Below, in pieces: positions 7,517 through 15,332 of a stretch of DNA of 64,000 bases. The notes beneath the pieces were generated by a model that was not told where the DNA came from, did not search any database, and saw only the letters and a program-made list of their open reading frames with translations. A program made the position numbers and the translations under genes. Every line of letters starts with the position of its first letter. Within the stretch, counting starts at the first letter, position 1. This DNA is from CAWUEX02 sp963921305. Its GTDB lineage: Bacteria; Pseudomonadota; Alphaproteobacteria; Rhodospirillales; Rhodospirillaceae. The DNA lies in contig CAWUEX030000002.1 of the NCBI GenBank assembly GCA_963921305.4, positions 3,348,001 through 3,412,000 on the forward strand, written 5' to 3'.

Positions 7517-8812
7517 ATGTCAGAAAACCTGAAATGCGTGATCTTCGATTTTGATGGGGTGCTCGCCGACTCCCTGGAGGCGCACCTTCAGTTTTGCCGG
7601 GACTACGCCAAGGAAATCGAAGAGCATGTCGATATTCCCGAGAGTGTCGATGCTTTCAAAGAGAACATGATCGCCACGGGTAAGATATTTAACCCGATGA
7701 AGAATTTTATGATGGCCGTTGGGTTCACCAAAAAGCAGGCGGAGGAAGGAAACGAAAGTTACAAGAATACCTTTCATAAGAAATATAAGGTGTCGCCGTT
7801 CGAGAACGTTGACACCATGCTGCAAAGATTACGGGAACGCGGCCTTAAGCTTGGAATCGTATCGGCAAACTACCGTAACGTAATTGATGACTTTATTGAA
7901 AGATGCGGCCTCCAAGACTCCCAGGGGCCAGTTTTTTCAGAAGACGTGCTTTTTGCAAAAAAGGACGGAGATAAGTCTGACCTTTCCAAATCGGGCGCCT
8001 TGAAGAGAATCGCTGCCGATCAATGCATTACGCCCCGGCAAATTCTCTACGTTGGAGATCAACACTCCGACTATAAGGCTGCGCAGGAGGCTGGCGTATG
8101 TTTTCTAGGGGTTTCCTACGGTTGGGGTTTCTTCAATGAGCCTGCCGGTATTCGTTTTGCGAAGTCGGTTCCCGATATCGCAAATCGTGTCTTTTCCCTG
8201 CTCCGCGACAGTACTGACTCTGTGGAAGCAAAAAAGCTACAACTCGAGCATGGCCGCGAGATGTTCCTGTATCACGCGGGCCAACGGAACACGTCAATCC
8301 GGTATTATTTACTTGCAATCGCAATATTATCAGTGGCGGTCACAGGTTTATTTTCTGTGGCGGACCTGACACCGATTACCTTGACCTTGACTCTTTTTGT
8401 CGGTCTGACGGCGACAATCATTTCATTGAGTTTTTGGGGCCTCGACCACCGAAATCAGGCAATCGTGGACGGCGACGAGAAACTGCTCAATCGTTTGGAA
8501 AGAGAACTGGCAAATGAGTGCCTAACGGCGGAACTCAAAACCATCGAGCATAGCGACTTAGAACACCAGGGCTGGTTAGTAAGCTACGGACAGATAATGC
8601 CGCTGATTTTTATTTTTTCTGCTTTGAGCGGGTTAGCTCTCGCTCTGGCTTCGCTATGGTACGGACTAGGAACTGGCTTGTCTGTCGAAACACCGAGCAC
8701 TGTTGAGTTTAGTAGTGCCGCCATTTCACTTATCCTTCTGATAATTTCTACAGTTGGCGTTATGGCGAAAGTGAGATTGAAGTACAAGGGCCGTAAGAAC
8801 AGTAAGGTGTGA
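7517..8812 (+). CDS. HAD-superfamily phosphatase fused to a four-helix membrane domain
   Basis: A 431-residue protein. Residues 1-225 are a HAD hydrolase: nucleophile motif DFDGV (Asp11, Asp13), motif II Ser116 in VSAN, motif III lysine probably near 158-164, and motif IV GDQHSD at 180-185. Small phosphate esters are typical substrates. After a linker there are four likely membrane helices at about 262-281, 287-307, 360-382 and 400-418. Between the second and third lies a charged helix FWGLDHRN...EKLLNRLE, of a type seen in small bacterial membrane proteins. The catalytic domain would face the cytoplasm. The gene is more A/T-rich than its neighbours and one base separates it from the next gene. 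I know no characterised protein with this architecture. Confidence 0.8.
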   Translation: MSENLKCVIFDFDGVLADSLEAHLQFCRDYAKEIEEHVDIPESVDAFKENMIATGKIFNPMKNFMMAVGFTKKQAEEGNESYKNTFHKKYKVSPFENVDTMLQRLRERGLKLGIVSANYRNVIDDFIERCGLQDSQGPVFSEDVLFAKKDGDKSDLSKSGALKRIAADQCITPRQILYVGDQHSDYKAAQEAGVCFLGVSYGWGFFNEPAGIRFAKSVPDIANRVFSLLRDSTDSVEAKKLQLEHGREMFLYHAGQRNTSIRYYLLAIAILSVAVTGLFSVADLTPITLTLTLFVGLTATIISLSFWGLDHRNQAIVDGDEKLLNRLERELANECLTAELKTIEHSDLEHQGWLVSYGQIMPLIFIFSALSGLALALASLWYGLGTGLSVETPSTVEFSSAAISLILLIISTVGVMAKVRLKYKGRKNSKV

Positions 8813-8813
8813 C

Positions 8814-9578
8814 GTGGGAGAAGAAAGCGCAAACTTAAGCGTTTGGTGGATATATACGATCGTCAATGGCCTGCTCGTAACTTGGGCCGCTCTTTATTGT
8901 CTTGTCAGCAAGGGACCATCTGATGACAAGTCTTTTCGCACCTTTGTTCCGCAGTTCTTTATCGCCGCGACCCTTATTTCATCCGGTGCGGGCGCAGCGT
9001 TTTTGATTTTCGCGTATGCGCCAGACAAAGACGATAAAGATGCAAAGGAGCCCTCAAGTTCCGCGTCGGTCGTCGTTCATGTGTACGCTCAGGAGAAAAC
9101 CTGTTCGCAATGTCCGGGTGATGAATCCGAGCAAAGCGCGACGGTGTATTTCGAGTTCGAGGAAACCGAGATCGGCGCGCTCATTCAAAACCGGAGCCTT
9201 GCGGACTTCGCAAGGGCTGTTCCGGAATGTTGCGGGTGCAGTATGAGTGTTTATGGTCACGCCGATCAGCTTGGGCCCGAGCGTACGAATCAGTGCTTCG
9301 GCGCGCGAAGAGCACTTGCGCTTTACGACGAGATTTCCATGGGTCGTGAAGATATACCGGTGCGCCTTTATACGTGCGGTGCTGATGCACCGGTGTTCGA
9401 TCGATCTGAGAGAGTCAGAAAGACGGAGACCGTGAATCGCAGGGCAAGTGTTTATCTTACGTGTGGCGGTCAGACGCCTGTTGAAGCAGCCTCGTGCAAA
9501 GAGTTTAAGATCGTCGGCGATGGCGAGGGAAGGACTATGACATTCCCAACAAGTGGGGAAAGTGTCTGCGCTGATTAG
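8814..9578 (+). CDS. Membrane-anchored OmpA-like domain protein
   Basis: A 254-residue protein starting with GTG one base after the HAD gene's stop, so translation is likely coupled. Two N-terminal helices (about residues 11-31 and 46-68) resemble an inner-membrane anchor. They are followed by an OmpA-like C-terminal domain: VYFEFEETEI for the first strand, YGHADQLGPERTNQCFGARRA for the conserved helix entry, and NRRASVYL at the end. Such domains usually hold peptidoglycan, as in stator and secretion anchors. Unusual for the family are several cysteines (CSQC, CCGC and single ones), suggesting periplasmic disulfides. Together with the HAD membrane protein it could form an envelope-spanning complex; that is inference. 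Confidence 0.75.
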   Translation: MGEESANLSVWWIYTIVNGLLVTWAALYCLVSKGPSDDKSFRTFVPQFFIAATLISSGAGAAFLIFAYAPDKDDKDAKEPSSSASVVVHVYAQEKTCSQCPGDESEQSATVYFEFEETEIGALIQNRSLADFARAVPECCGCSMSVYGHADQLGPERTNQCFGARRALALYDEISMGREDIPVRLYTCGADAPVFDRSERVRKTETVNRRASVYLTCGGQTPVEAASCKEFKIVGDGEGRTMTFPTSGESVCAD

Positions 9579-9580
9579 CC

Positions 9581-9748
9581 TGGCGTAACTGGATGGACAT
9601 GGCCGGGCACGACGGCGTGACTCTGTCCCACGGCGCCGGGCGGGTGATTACGGACTACGCCGACCTGCCCGCCGACCTGGCGGCCAAAAACGCCGAGCAC
9701 TTCCCGGATGTGATTGCCGAGATAGAGGATTACGTGAGTTTGGGGTGA
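9581..9748 (+). pseudogene. 3' remnant of a second DUF1838 gene
   Basis: Fifty-five in-frame codons and a TGA that copy the end of the DUF1838 gene 2.1 kb upstream. Of the first 50 residues 48 are identical. Of 13 base differences over those 150 bases, 11 fall at third codon positions, so the copy diverged under protein-level selection and was once a working gene. It starts three bases after the OmpA-like gene's stop and has no start codon or upstream part. The simplest reading is that a tandem paralogue lost its 5' portion when the HAD/OmpA module arrived. Confidence 0.85.
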
Positions 9749-9901
9749 GAGGCCTTGTATGGGCCAGTGCGCTCATCCAGTGAAAGACGTTTACCAATAA
9801 ACTCTACCAACAAGTGGACATCTCCAGATTCAAATTAGGTGCTTACTTGCTTGAGTGCTAATCTGAAAATGGACGGGGAATAATGAGAAAAGGAGAATCG
9901 T

Positions 9902-10174
9902 ATGTCTTCTGGTCCGTTTTTCCCTAATCAGTTTGGTGGAGTCCCACTAAATAGCGATAATAGTTTGTGTAACGGTCCACTCGGCGGTCCTTACACGGGT
10001 GGTTTTAACATGCCCTCTGGTGGGCAGTTCCACAGTCACGGACCTTCTGGCCCACTGGGTCCATTGACTGGTGGATCGTTTAAGTCGGGAAATCAAACAA
10101 CTGGCCAAACTGACGCTTTCGGAGCGGCAATGATGGATCTTGGCGCCGACTTGGGTGGCTATAAGAAGTTTTAG
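9902..10174 (+). CDS. Gly/Pro-rich small protein (90 aa), unknown
   Basis: A 90-residue protein with a good ribosome site (AAAGGAG about six bases before the ATG). Its composition is extreme: Gly, Pro, Ser, Asn and Phe dominate (PNQFGGVPLN, GPLGGPYTGGF, GPSGPLGPLTGGSF), with few charged residues until a GGYKKF end. There is no signal peptide or membrane helix, and it is probably unfolded or structural. Codon and base use are more A/T-rich than the surrounding genes. A strong hairpin follows the stop. I do not recognise the family. Confidence 0.6.
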   Translation: MSSGPFFPNQFGGVPLNSDNSLCNGPLGGPYTGGFNMPSGGQFHSHGPSGPLGPLTGGSFKSGNQTTGQTDAFGAAMMDLGADLGGYKKF

Positions 10175-10204
10175 GCGTTTACTTAGTTGAAAGCGTTATG
10201 AAGC

Positions 10205-10235
10205 TTGAGCCCCAGGATTACGTTCTGGGGCTCAA
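10205..10235. terminator. 11-bp perfect hairpin after the Gly/Pro-rich gene
   Basis: TTGAGCCCCAG at 10205-10215 pairs perfectly with CTGGGGCTCAA at 10225-10235 around a 9-base loop. It lies about 30 bases after the stop of the small gene. No clear T-run follows on either strand, so it is a probable but imperfect terminator or an RNA-stabilising 3' hairpin. Confidence 0.55.
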
Positions 10236-10296
10236 AGCATGGCTGAATTGAGCAAGACTCGCCCACGAAGCAGATAGCATTGCCCAAACGTTCCGG

Positions 10297-10545
10297 TTAT
10301 CGATCGGCTTTCGCCGTCACCTCCACCACTTCAAAGTCCGTCACGTCGCGCCAGCGATCCATCCAGACATCGAGCAGCGCCGGGTCGTCGGTTTCCATAA
10401 GCTGATAGCAGTGCGTGCGGTCGGCTGACACCCAGCTGTTGATGTAGGTCAGGCCATCTGGCAGCAAACGGCCTTCTTTTTCGAAGCGCGCGTAGACCGG
10501 CTTTGGATCGCCGTTCTTGAACCGCTCGATCACCATGTAAAGCAT
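10297..10545 (-). CDS. DUF3303 family protein (82 aa)
   Basis: An 82-residue protein starting MLYMVIERFKNGDPKPVYARF and containing LPDGLTYINSWV and CYQLMETDDPALLDVWM...WRD, the standard pattern of the DUF3303 group. These are small ferredoxin-like (dimeric alpha/beta barrel type) proteins with no known reaction. It lies downstream of a secreted protein on the same strand, 15 bases apart, and may share its transcript. Length is normal for the family. Confidence 0.8.
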   Translation of the reverse strand: MLYMVIERFKNGDPKPVYARFEKEGRLLPDGLTYINSWVSADRTHCYQLMETDDPALLDVWMDRWRDVTDFEVVEVTAKADR

Positions 10546-10560
10546 GAAGACTGTGCCGCC

Positions 10561-11373
10561 TTATTTTGCCACGCACTCATCGCGCATCAACGGGGCCAGG
10601 TGTTTGAAGCGTGATACGTCGAATTGCGCTGAATAGGTGGTCTTGTCGCTGACCGGTATGACATGGGCGCGGAGGCGGGAGCTTTTGGCAATTGCGTCGA
10701 TCAATGCCAATGCATCGCCATCGTAATAGGCGTGACTGTTGTCCAGGCCTATGGCCCAGTTTTCGGTGGGAAGCGGTTCGTCGTCCAGCCAGAGCGTGAC
10801 GGGCACCCTGGCGTCAAGCGGATCATCATAGTCCCGCAGATCTTCATTCCACCCAATGGTCACCGGCACGTCGAACTCGTCGCGTTGGCTGCACATGATC
10901 ATGAGCATCGCTGACTTGTCGTAGCTCCAATCGAGAAATCGTCCCTTATTCGTCGTCAAAGAAAGGAGATGCGCGAACGAAAAATAGGTGTAGGGCTCCT
11001 TTGTTCCGACTTCTCCAAATCGCCAGAACCGCGTGTTGAAACGGATGAAATTCCTGTCAGCTCCGACGTTAAAAAAGGCACGGGCGATATCTCGTCTGCA
11101 TTGGGTGCTTGATGACCCAGGGGCGCACGCGGGAAATTGTGGAATGACGCCCGTGAGAAACTCTGCTTCCGCAAGCCGCATAACGGCCGCATCGACCAGA
11201 GTACTATTTTCGGTAATTTTATCGATGCTTTCAGGGCTGCGGGTTGGCTGGCTCAGTGCGGGATATATTCCCAGCGCGACGCTTAGCAGACACAGAAGGC
11301 CGAAGGCGTATGTGGTCGATTTAGCGCGAATGGGCTTGTCCTCCCTGGGTTGAGCCGATACAGGCGCCGCCAC
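10561..11373 (-). CDS. Secreted protein of unknown function, paralogue of the 12830-13570 gene
   Basis: A 270-residue protein with an N-terminal hydrophobic segment (YAFGLLCLLSVALGIYPALS) after a basic stretch, so it is exported or membrane-anchored. It has five cysteines, including PACAPGSSSTQCRRDIARAFF and a final CVAK. It shares with the product at 12830-13570 a pattern of a Cys pair followed by RDIA-AF, a middle segment on mono-residue strands, and the C-terminal FD...(F/L)KH(L/I)APL...C. The two bracket a methyltransferase gene. Function unknown. The start codon is uncertain because no clear ribosome site was found. Confidence 0.65.
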   Translation of the reverse strand: MAAPVSAQPREDKPIRAKSTTYAFGLLCLLSVALGIYPALSQPTRSPESIDKITENSTLVDAAVMRLAEAEFLTGVIPQFPACAPGSSSTQCRRDIARAFFNVGADRNFIRFNTRFWRFGEVGTKEPYTYFSFAHLLSLTTNKGRFLDWSYDKSAMLMIMCSQRDEFDVPVTIGWNEDLRDYDDPLDARVPVTLWLDDEPLPTENWAIGLDNSHAYYDGDALALIDAIAKSSRLRAHVIPVSDKTTYSAQFDVSRFKHLAPLMRDECVAK

Positions 11374-11614
11374 TCGCCATCTGCGAGGGCCTCTCCCTTA
11401 TACCCCACACCATACCCGCTCATACATGTGAGGGGACGGCGATGATTTTCCGCGGGGGTGCGCCTGTCAAGCAAAGGCCAAAACACCGTGTTTCCGCGTG
11501 TTTCTTGGCGTTTCCACCATGGGGCCGTGCCGCGACCGCCAGCTCCGATGCGGTTGCGCTGGGTCGTCGCAGAGGCGCATCATGGCTCCTCAGCAATGAG
11601 GAAAGGAGGAAGCC

Positions 11615-12817
11615 ATGTTTGACCGCAGAACCTTAATGGGCGTCACCACCACGGCGGCGGCCTTTGTCGGTGGGCTGGCGGCGCGCTTCGGCGGCGGGTC
11701 AGCCACGGCGGCGGTGCCGGAGCAGAAGCACGGCTTCACCGGCGATGTGGAGGCCCGCGGCACCAACGGACGGTTGGAGCGCTTGCCCACCCTCGATCTG
11801 GAGAGTGAACAGGACTTTCTCACCGGGTTCCGCACCAAAACCAATAATGACTTTGGCCGTATTGCCATGCGCCGCTCGCAAAAGCTGCTGGAAGAGGCGG
11901 GGCTCGATCCCTACGGCGATCATCCGTTGGACATGGTGGTCAAGATGTTCGAGGGCGATCCGGTCATCGGCACCTACACGCGCCTATGGGCGAGCAGTCA
12001 GGCGCTGACCTGGAAGACGATTCAGGATCACTACCACGCCAACGCGGACACTTATCTGGCAGAGATGGAAGCGGCGGATGACGCCGGGCCGGGCACGTTG
12101 GAACTGAACCCGGGCATCGAGCCCGAATACACCAAGCACGAGATTCACATCCAGCCGGGCGGGTATGTCGGCGATGCCTTCGCCGGGCACATCTATCACC
12201 ACGGCACCAACATGTTCTTCGCCGGGCGCAACTATCAGGACGAGTTGCACATCGGCTTCGCCAACAGTCTGCCGGAGCCGGACGACGGCAAGGTGATGCG
12301 CATTCTCGAGCTCGGCTGCGGCTGCGGCCAGCTCAGTGTGGCGGCGAAGGAGCGTTTCCCCGACGCCGAGGTGTGGGGCATCGACGTCGGCGGTCCGATG
12401 GTGCGCTACGCCCACATGCGGGCGGCGGACCTGGGTGTGGATGTCAATTTCGCCCAGCGGCTGGGAGAAGACACCAAGTTCCCGGACGGGCACTTCGACA
12501 TCGTGTTCTCGCACTTGTATTTCCACGAACTGACCAAAGAGGCGTCGGAACAAACGGTGGCTGAAATCCATCGCATCTTGCGGCCCGGTGGCAAGTTCTT
12601 CCCCATTGACTTGTGGTCACGCGAAGACCGGCCCGGCCGGCGCGCTCATGAAAAATATAACTACTGGTTCAACCACCGCTGGAACGGCGAAGTGTGGTTC
12701 ATGGAATACGCCGACTTTGATTTCATTGAGTCGATGGAGCAGGTTGGGTTTGACGTGAACGAACGCGCCCGGCGCACCCAGTTCTTCGAGAACCTGACCG
12801 GAACGAAGCGGGTGTAG
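11615..12817 (+). CDS. SAM-dependent methyltransferase with Tat-like leader (paralogue 1 of 3)
   Basis: A 400-residue protein. The N-terminus FDRRTLMGVTTTAAAFVGG followed by Ala/Gly-rich sequence looks like a Tat signal. An N-terminal domain of about 170 residues follows, shared with two paralogues at 29528 and 30743, with RLERLPTLD, DFLTGFR and HEIHIQPGGYVG. Then comes a class I methyltransferase: motif I ILELGCGCGQ, acidic GIDVG, and post-motifs LGEDTKFPDGHFD and RILRPGGKFFPID. The substrate is unknown. An export signal on a SAM enzyme is odd since SAM is cytoplasmic; the leader may instead be a membrane anchor or misread. The ribosome site GGAAAGGAGG is strong. Confidence 0.8.
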   Translation: MFDRRTLMGVTTTAAAFVGGLAARFGGGSATAAVPEQKHGFTGDVEARGTNGRLERLPTLDLESEQDFLTGFRTKTNNDFGRIAMRRSQKLLEEAGLDPYGDHPLDMVVKMFEGDPVIGTYTRLWASSQALTWKTIQDHYHANADTYLAEMEAADDAGPGTLELNPGIEPEYTKHEIHIQPGGYVGDAFAGHIYHHGTNMFFAGRNYQDELHIGFANSLPEPDDGKVMRILELGCGCGQLSVAAKERFPDAEVWGIDVGGPMVRYAHMRAADLGVDVNFAQRLGEDTKFPDGHFDIVFSHLYFHELTKEASEQTVAEIHRILRPGGKFFPIDLWSREDRPGRRAHEKYNYWFNHRWNGEVWFMEYADFDFIESMEQVGFDVNERARRTQFFENLTGTKRV

Positions 12818-12829
12818 CGTCTTCCCGAC

Positions 12830-13570
12830 TTAGGTCCCGCCGCAGTCTTCCTGGACAAGCGGGGCGATGTGTTTGAGGCCGCGCAGGTCGAACCCTGCAT
12901 CAAATTGGCGGCCATTCGGTCCGGACGCTTCAACACGCAGTTCCCGGCCGCGGGTTAACTCTTTCAGCCAGGAGGATGTGTTGCTGGGATAGTACGTGTA
13001 GTGGTTCTCCATGGCCAAGCGCCATTCCTCTTGCCGGGGCGGGTCACTGTCCAGCTGGAGGGTCAGTGGCGTGAGTGTAGCTGACGGCTCAGGCACGCCA
13101 AGCGCTGTGCTCCAGTTGATGGCGATGCCCAGCCCTAAAAGGTTTGTGCAGGTGAGCATCAGCATTGGTGCATTCCTGAAATTCCAACTCTCGCCGTTGG
13201 CGGCAACAGATATCGGTGAATGGATGTAGGCGGCGGTTTCGGATTCCTCGCCTTCAGACACGTCCGTCTCAACATAGTGCCAATACCGGGTGAGCATCAT
13301 GGTGGTCTCTCCCCGTTGACGTGCCTCAAGAAACGCAAGGGCGATATCGCGCTGACAATCTCCACCTCTCGATCCCGGTTGGCAGGATGGGATTTGCAGC
13401 ATCAAGCTGCCGAGCAGTCCGGAACTGGCGACAGCTTGCGTTACCTCCTCGATCAACTCATCAGAAGGCTCGGGGAGGGCGTTCCCAACGGTTTGAGCCA
13501 CTGTGCGTCCAGTACAGAGGCTTAACAGCAGAAGCGTGATCAAGAGGTGAGGGGCTTTGAGGGTCATCAT
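12830..13570 (-). CDS. Secreted protein of unknown function, paralogue of the 10561-11373 gene
   Basis: I start it at an ATG giving a clean signal peptide (LLITLLLLSLCTGRTVAQ), rather than 29 codons upstream. The mature part of about 215 residues has a Cys pair in SCQPGSRGGDCQRDIALAF, later Cys residues, and ends RGLKHIAPLVQEDC. It matches the order of features in the product at 10561-11373, so the two are diverged paralogues on either side of the methyltransferase gene. The spread of cysteines points to a disulfide-stabilised periplasmic protein. No enzyme motif is evident. Confidence 0.65.
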   Translation of the reverse strand: MMTLKAPHLLITLLLLSLCTGRTVAQTVGNALPEPSDELIEEVTQAVASSGLLGSLMLQIPSCQPGSRGGDCQRDIALAFLEARQRGETTMMLTRYWHYVETDVSEGEESETAAYIHSPISVAANGESWNFRNAPMLMLTCTNLLGLGIAINWSTALGVPEPSATLTPLTLQLDSDPPRQEEWRLAMENHYTYYPSNTSSWLKELTRGRELRVEASGPNGRQFDAGFDLRGLKHIAPLVQEDCGGT

Positions 13571-13625
13571 CACTGCACTATACGGGCTGAAGGTGTGACG
13601 ATACATCCGGATTGTCCGCGCCGGT

Positions 13626-14246
13626 CTAGAGCGATCCCTGAAACAGCACTGGAGCAACCGCGGCCACCATTGCTACGGCGGCGATGATGCTGAAGGCGCG
13701 GTAGTGGGTGGGCGAGCGCAGCAGCCGTCCGATTAACGTGCCGCCACTGGCCCAGGCAAAACTGCTGGGCAGGCCGAGGGCGAGGAAGGTCCCGGCGAAG
13801 CCGAGCATGGTATTCAGCGTGCCGCCGAACAGCACGCCATAGGCGCCGACGGTGGCAATGGCCACCGCCCAGGCCTTGGGATTGACCCACTGAAACAGCA
13901 TCGCCTCGATCATGCGGATCGGCTTGGCCGTGTCCTCCAGCGGGCGTTGCAGGTCGGGCGGCGGCGATGCGGCAATGCGCCAGGCCAGATACAGCAGATA
14001 TATCAGGCAGACGACGCGCAGCACGGTTGCCGCGCCTTCAATCCGGCTCAGTACCTGGGCCGAACCAAAGGCGATGATGGCGATCATCAGGGCGAACCCG
14101 AACTGAATGCCCAAGACCAATGGTACTGTGCGCCGCAGACCGAAGCGCGCGCCGGAGTGCAAGGTCATGATGTTGTTCGGCCCCGGCGTCGTAATCGACA
14201 CCAGGACGAACAGGGCAAAGCCGAGGTAAGGAGTCAGAGTTTCCAT
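13626..14246 (-). CDS. LysE/RhtB-family amino-acid exporter
   Basis: A 206-residue, strongly hydrophobic protein with about six membrane helices. The N-terminal TPGPNNIMTLHSGARFGLRR motif is the hallmark of the LysE/RhtB family, which exports amino acids or related metabolites using the proton gradient. FQWVNPKAWAVAI in the middle is also typical. Length is normal. It stands alone on its strand; the DUF924 gene is transcribed away from it. The exported compound cannot be told from sequence. Confidence 0.88.
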   Translation of the reverse strand: METLTPYLGFALFVLVSITTPGPNNIMTLHSGARFGLRRTVPLVLGIQFGFALMIAIIAFGSAQVLSRIEGAATVLRVVCLIYLLYLAWRIAASPPPDLQRPLEDTAKPIRMIEAMLFQWVNPKAWAVAIATVGAYGVLFGGTLNTMLGFAGTFLALGLPSSFAWASGGTLIGRLLRSPTHYRAFSIIAAVAMVAAVAPVLFQGSL

Positions 14247-14328
14247 TGCTGTACCGGTGTGAGCTTCGACAGAGCTATACTCCTGTCAGCTGGGAAAGGC
14301 ACCCCTGTAGCGATAAGGAAAGCGTGTG

Positions 14329-14862
14329 ATGGATTGGCAGGACATTATTCGGTTTTGGTTTGAAGAGCTGTCGGAAGACGATTGGTGGGGCGAGGGTACG
14401 CGGCTGGATGGACCTATCACCGAGCGTTTTGGTGATGTGCACGCCGCGGCGGCCGCGGGCGAATTGTGGGCGTGGCGCAAGACGCCAGACGGACGTTTGG
14501 CGGAGATTTTGGTCCTCGACCAGTTCTCACGCCATATCCATCGCGACACACCCAGCGCATTTGCGCAAGATCCCATGGCGCTTGCCCTGGCCCAAGAGGC
14601 CGTCGACTTGGGCGCGGATCAAAAGCTCGCGAAGGAGCGGCGGCACTTTCTGTATATGCCGTTCATGCACAGTGAATCCCTCATGGTTCACGACTGGGCG
14701 ATGGAGTTGTTCGAGGCGCTTGGAGTCGCGGTGGATTTCGAAATCCGCCACCGCGACATCATCGCGCAGTTCGGTCGCTATCCGCACCGCAATGAGACTC
14801 TCGGCCGGGAGTCCACGCCGGAAGAGATCGAATTTCTGAAACAGCCAGGCTCATCGTTCTAG
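14329..14862 (+). CDS. DUF924 family protein
   Basis: A 177-residue soluble protein starting with DWQDIIRFWFEELSEDDWW and containing LDQFSRHIHRDTPSAFAQDPMAL and RRHFLYMPFMHSESL...HRDIIAQFGRYPHRN, the conserved core of DUF924, an all-helical TPR-like fold with unknown role. The ATG preferred here follows a GTG in the same frame by one codon; AAGGAAAG lies upstream. Length and motifs are complete. It appears monocistronic. Confidence 0.9.
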   Translation: MDWQDIIRFWFEELSEDDWWGEGTRLDGPITERFGDVHAAAAAGELWAWRKTPDGRLAEILVLDQFSRHIHRDTPSAFAQDPMALALAQEAVDLGADQKLAKERRHFLYMPFMHSESLMVHDWAMELFEALGVAVDFEIRHRDIIAQFGRYPHRNETLGRESTPEEIEFLKQPGSSF

Positions 14863-14876
14863 TGACTTGACGGCGC

Positions 14877-15299
14877 TCAGGTAAACGCCTCGGGGGGAAT
14901 GTTCTTGTCGAAGGTGGGAATGGAGTCCTTCATGTCATGCCAAGGCTGCGCGGTACTTGCCCAGCTATAGGCCATCATGGTGAAGCCTGAGGGGTCGTCG
15001 AGCGCGCCCAGCATCACCGGCATGTAATCCGGACGGCTGTCATTGGTGCCGTACAGAGGCGTGCCACAGTCCGGGCAAAAGGCGCGGCCAACCTTATTCC
15101 CCGTTTCCGAGGTGACGTAGTGCATCCTCGGCTCGCCTTGAGCGATCTTAAACTGGTCTGCCGTGAACACCGCGGCATAGGCGGGAGCACCGCCGCAGGC
15201 CTTTTGGCAATCGGGGCAATAGCAGGCCCCGCTGGCCAGACTGTCGCCCTCGATGGTGAAACGGATTGCGCCGCATTGGCAGCCGCCGGTGTGAGTCAT
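14877..15299 (-). CDS. GFA-type (Mss4-like) zinc protein
   Basis: A 140-residue protein with the GFA pattern: GGCQCGAIRF, CYCPDCQKACGG and later FCPDCGTPLYG, giving the set of cysteines that bind structural and catalytic zinc. The family includes glutathione-dependent formaldehyde-activating enzyme and centromere-associated relatives, but most members have no tested activity. It is transcribed in the same direction as the LysR gene upstream, 33 bases away. Confidence 0.88.
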   Translation of the reverse strand: MTHTGGCQCGAIRFTIEGDSLASGACYCPDCQKACGGAPAYAAVFTADQFKIAQGEPRMHYVTSETGNKVGRAFCPDCGTPLYGTNDSRPDYMPVMLGALDDPSGFTMMAYSWASTAQPWHDMKDSIPTFDKNIPPEAFT

Positions 15300-15332
15300 C
15301 GGTGAGCGTCCTTTCTCGTACAGGCCGTGTTG

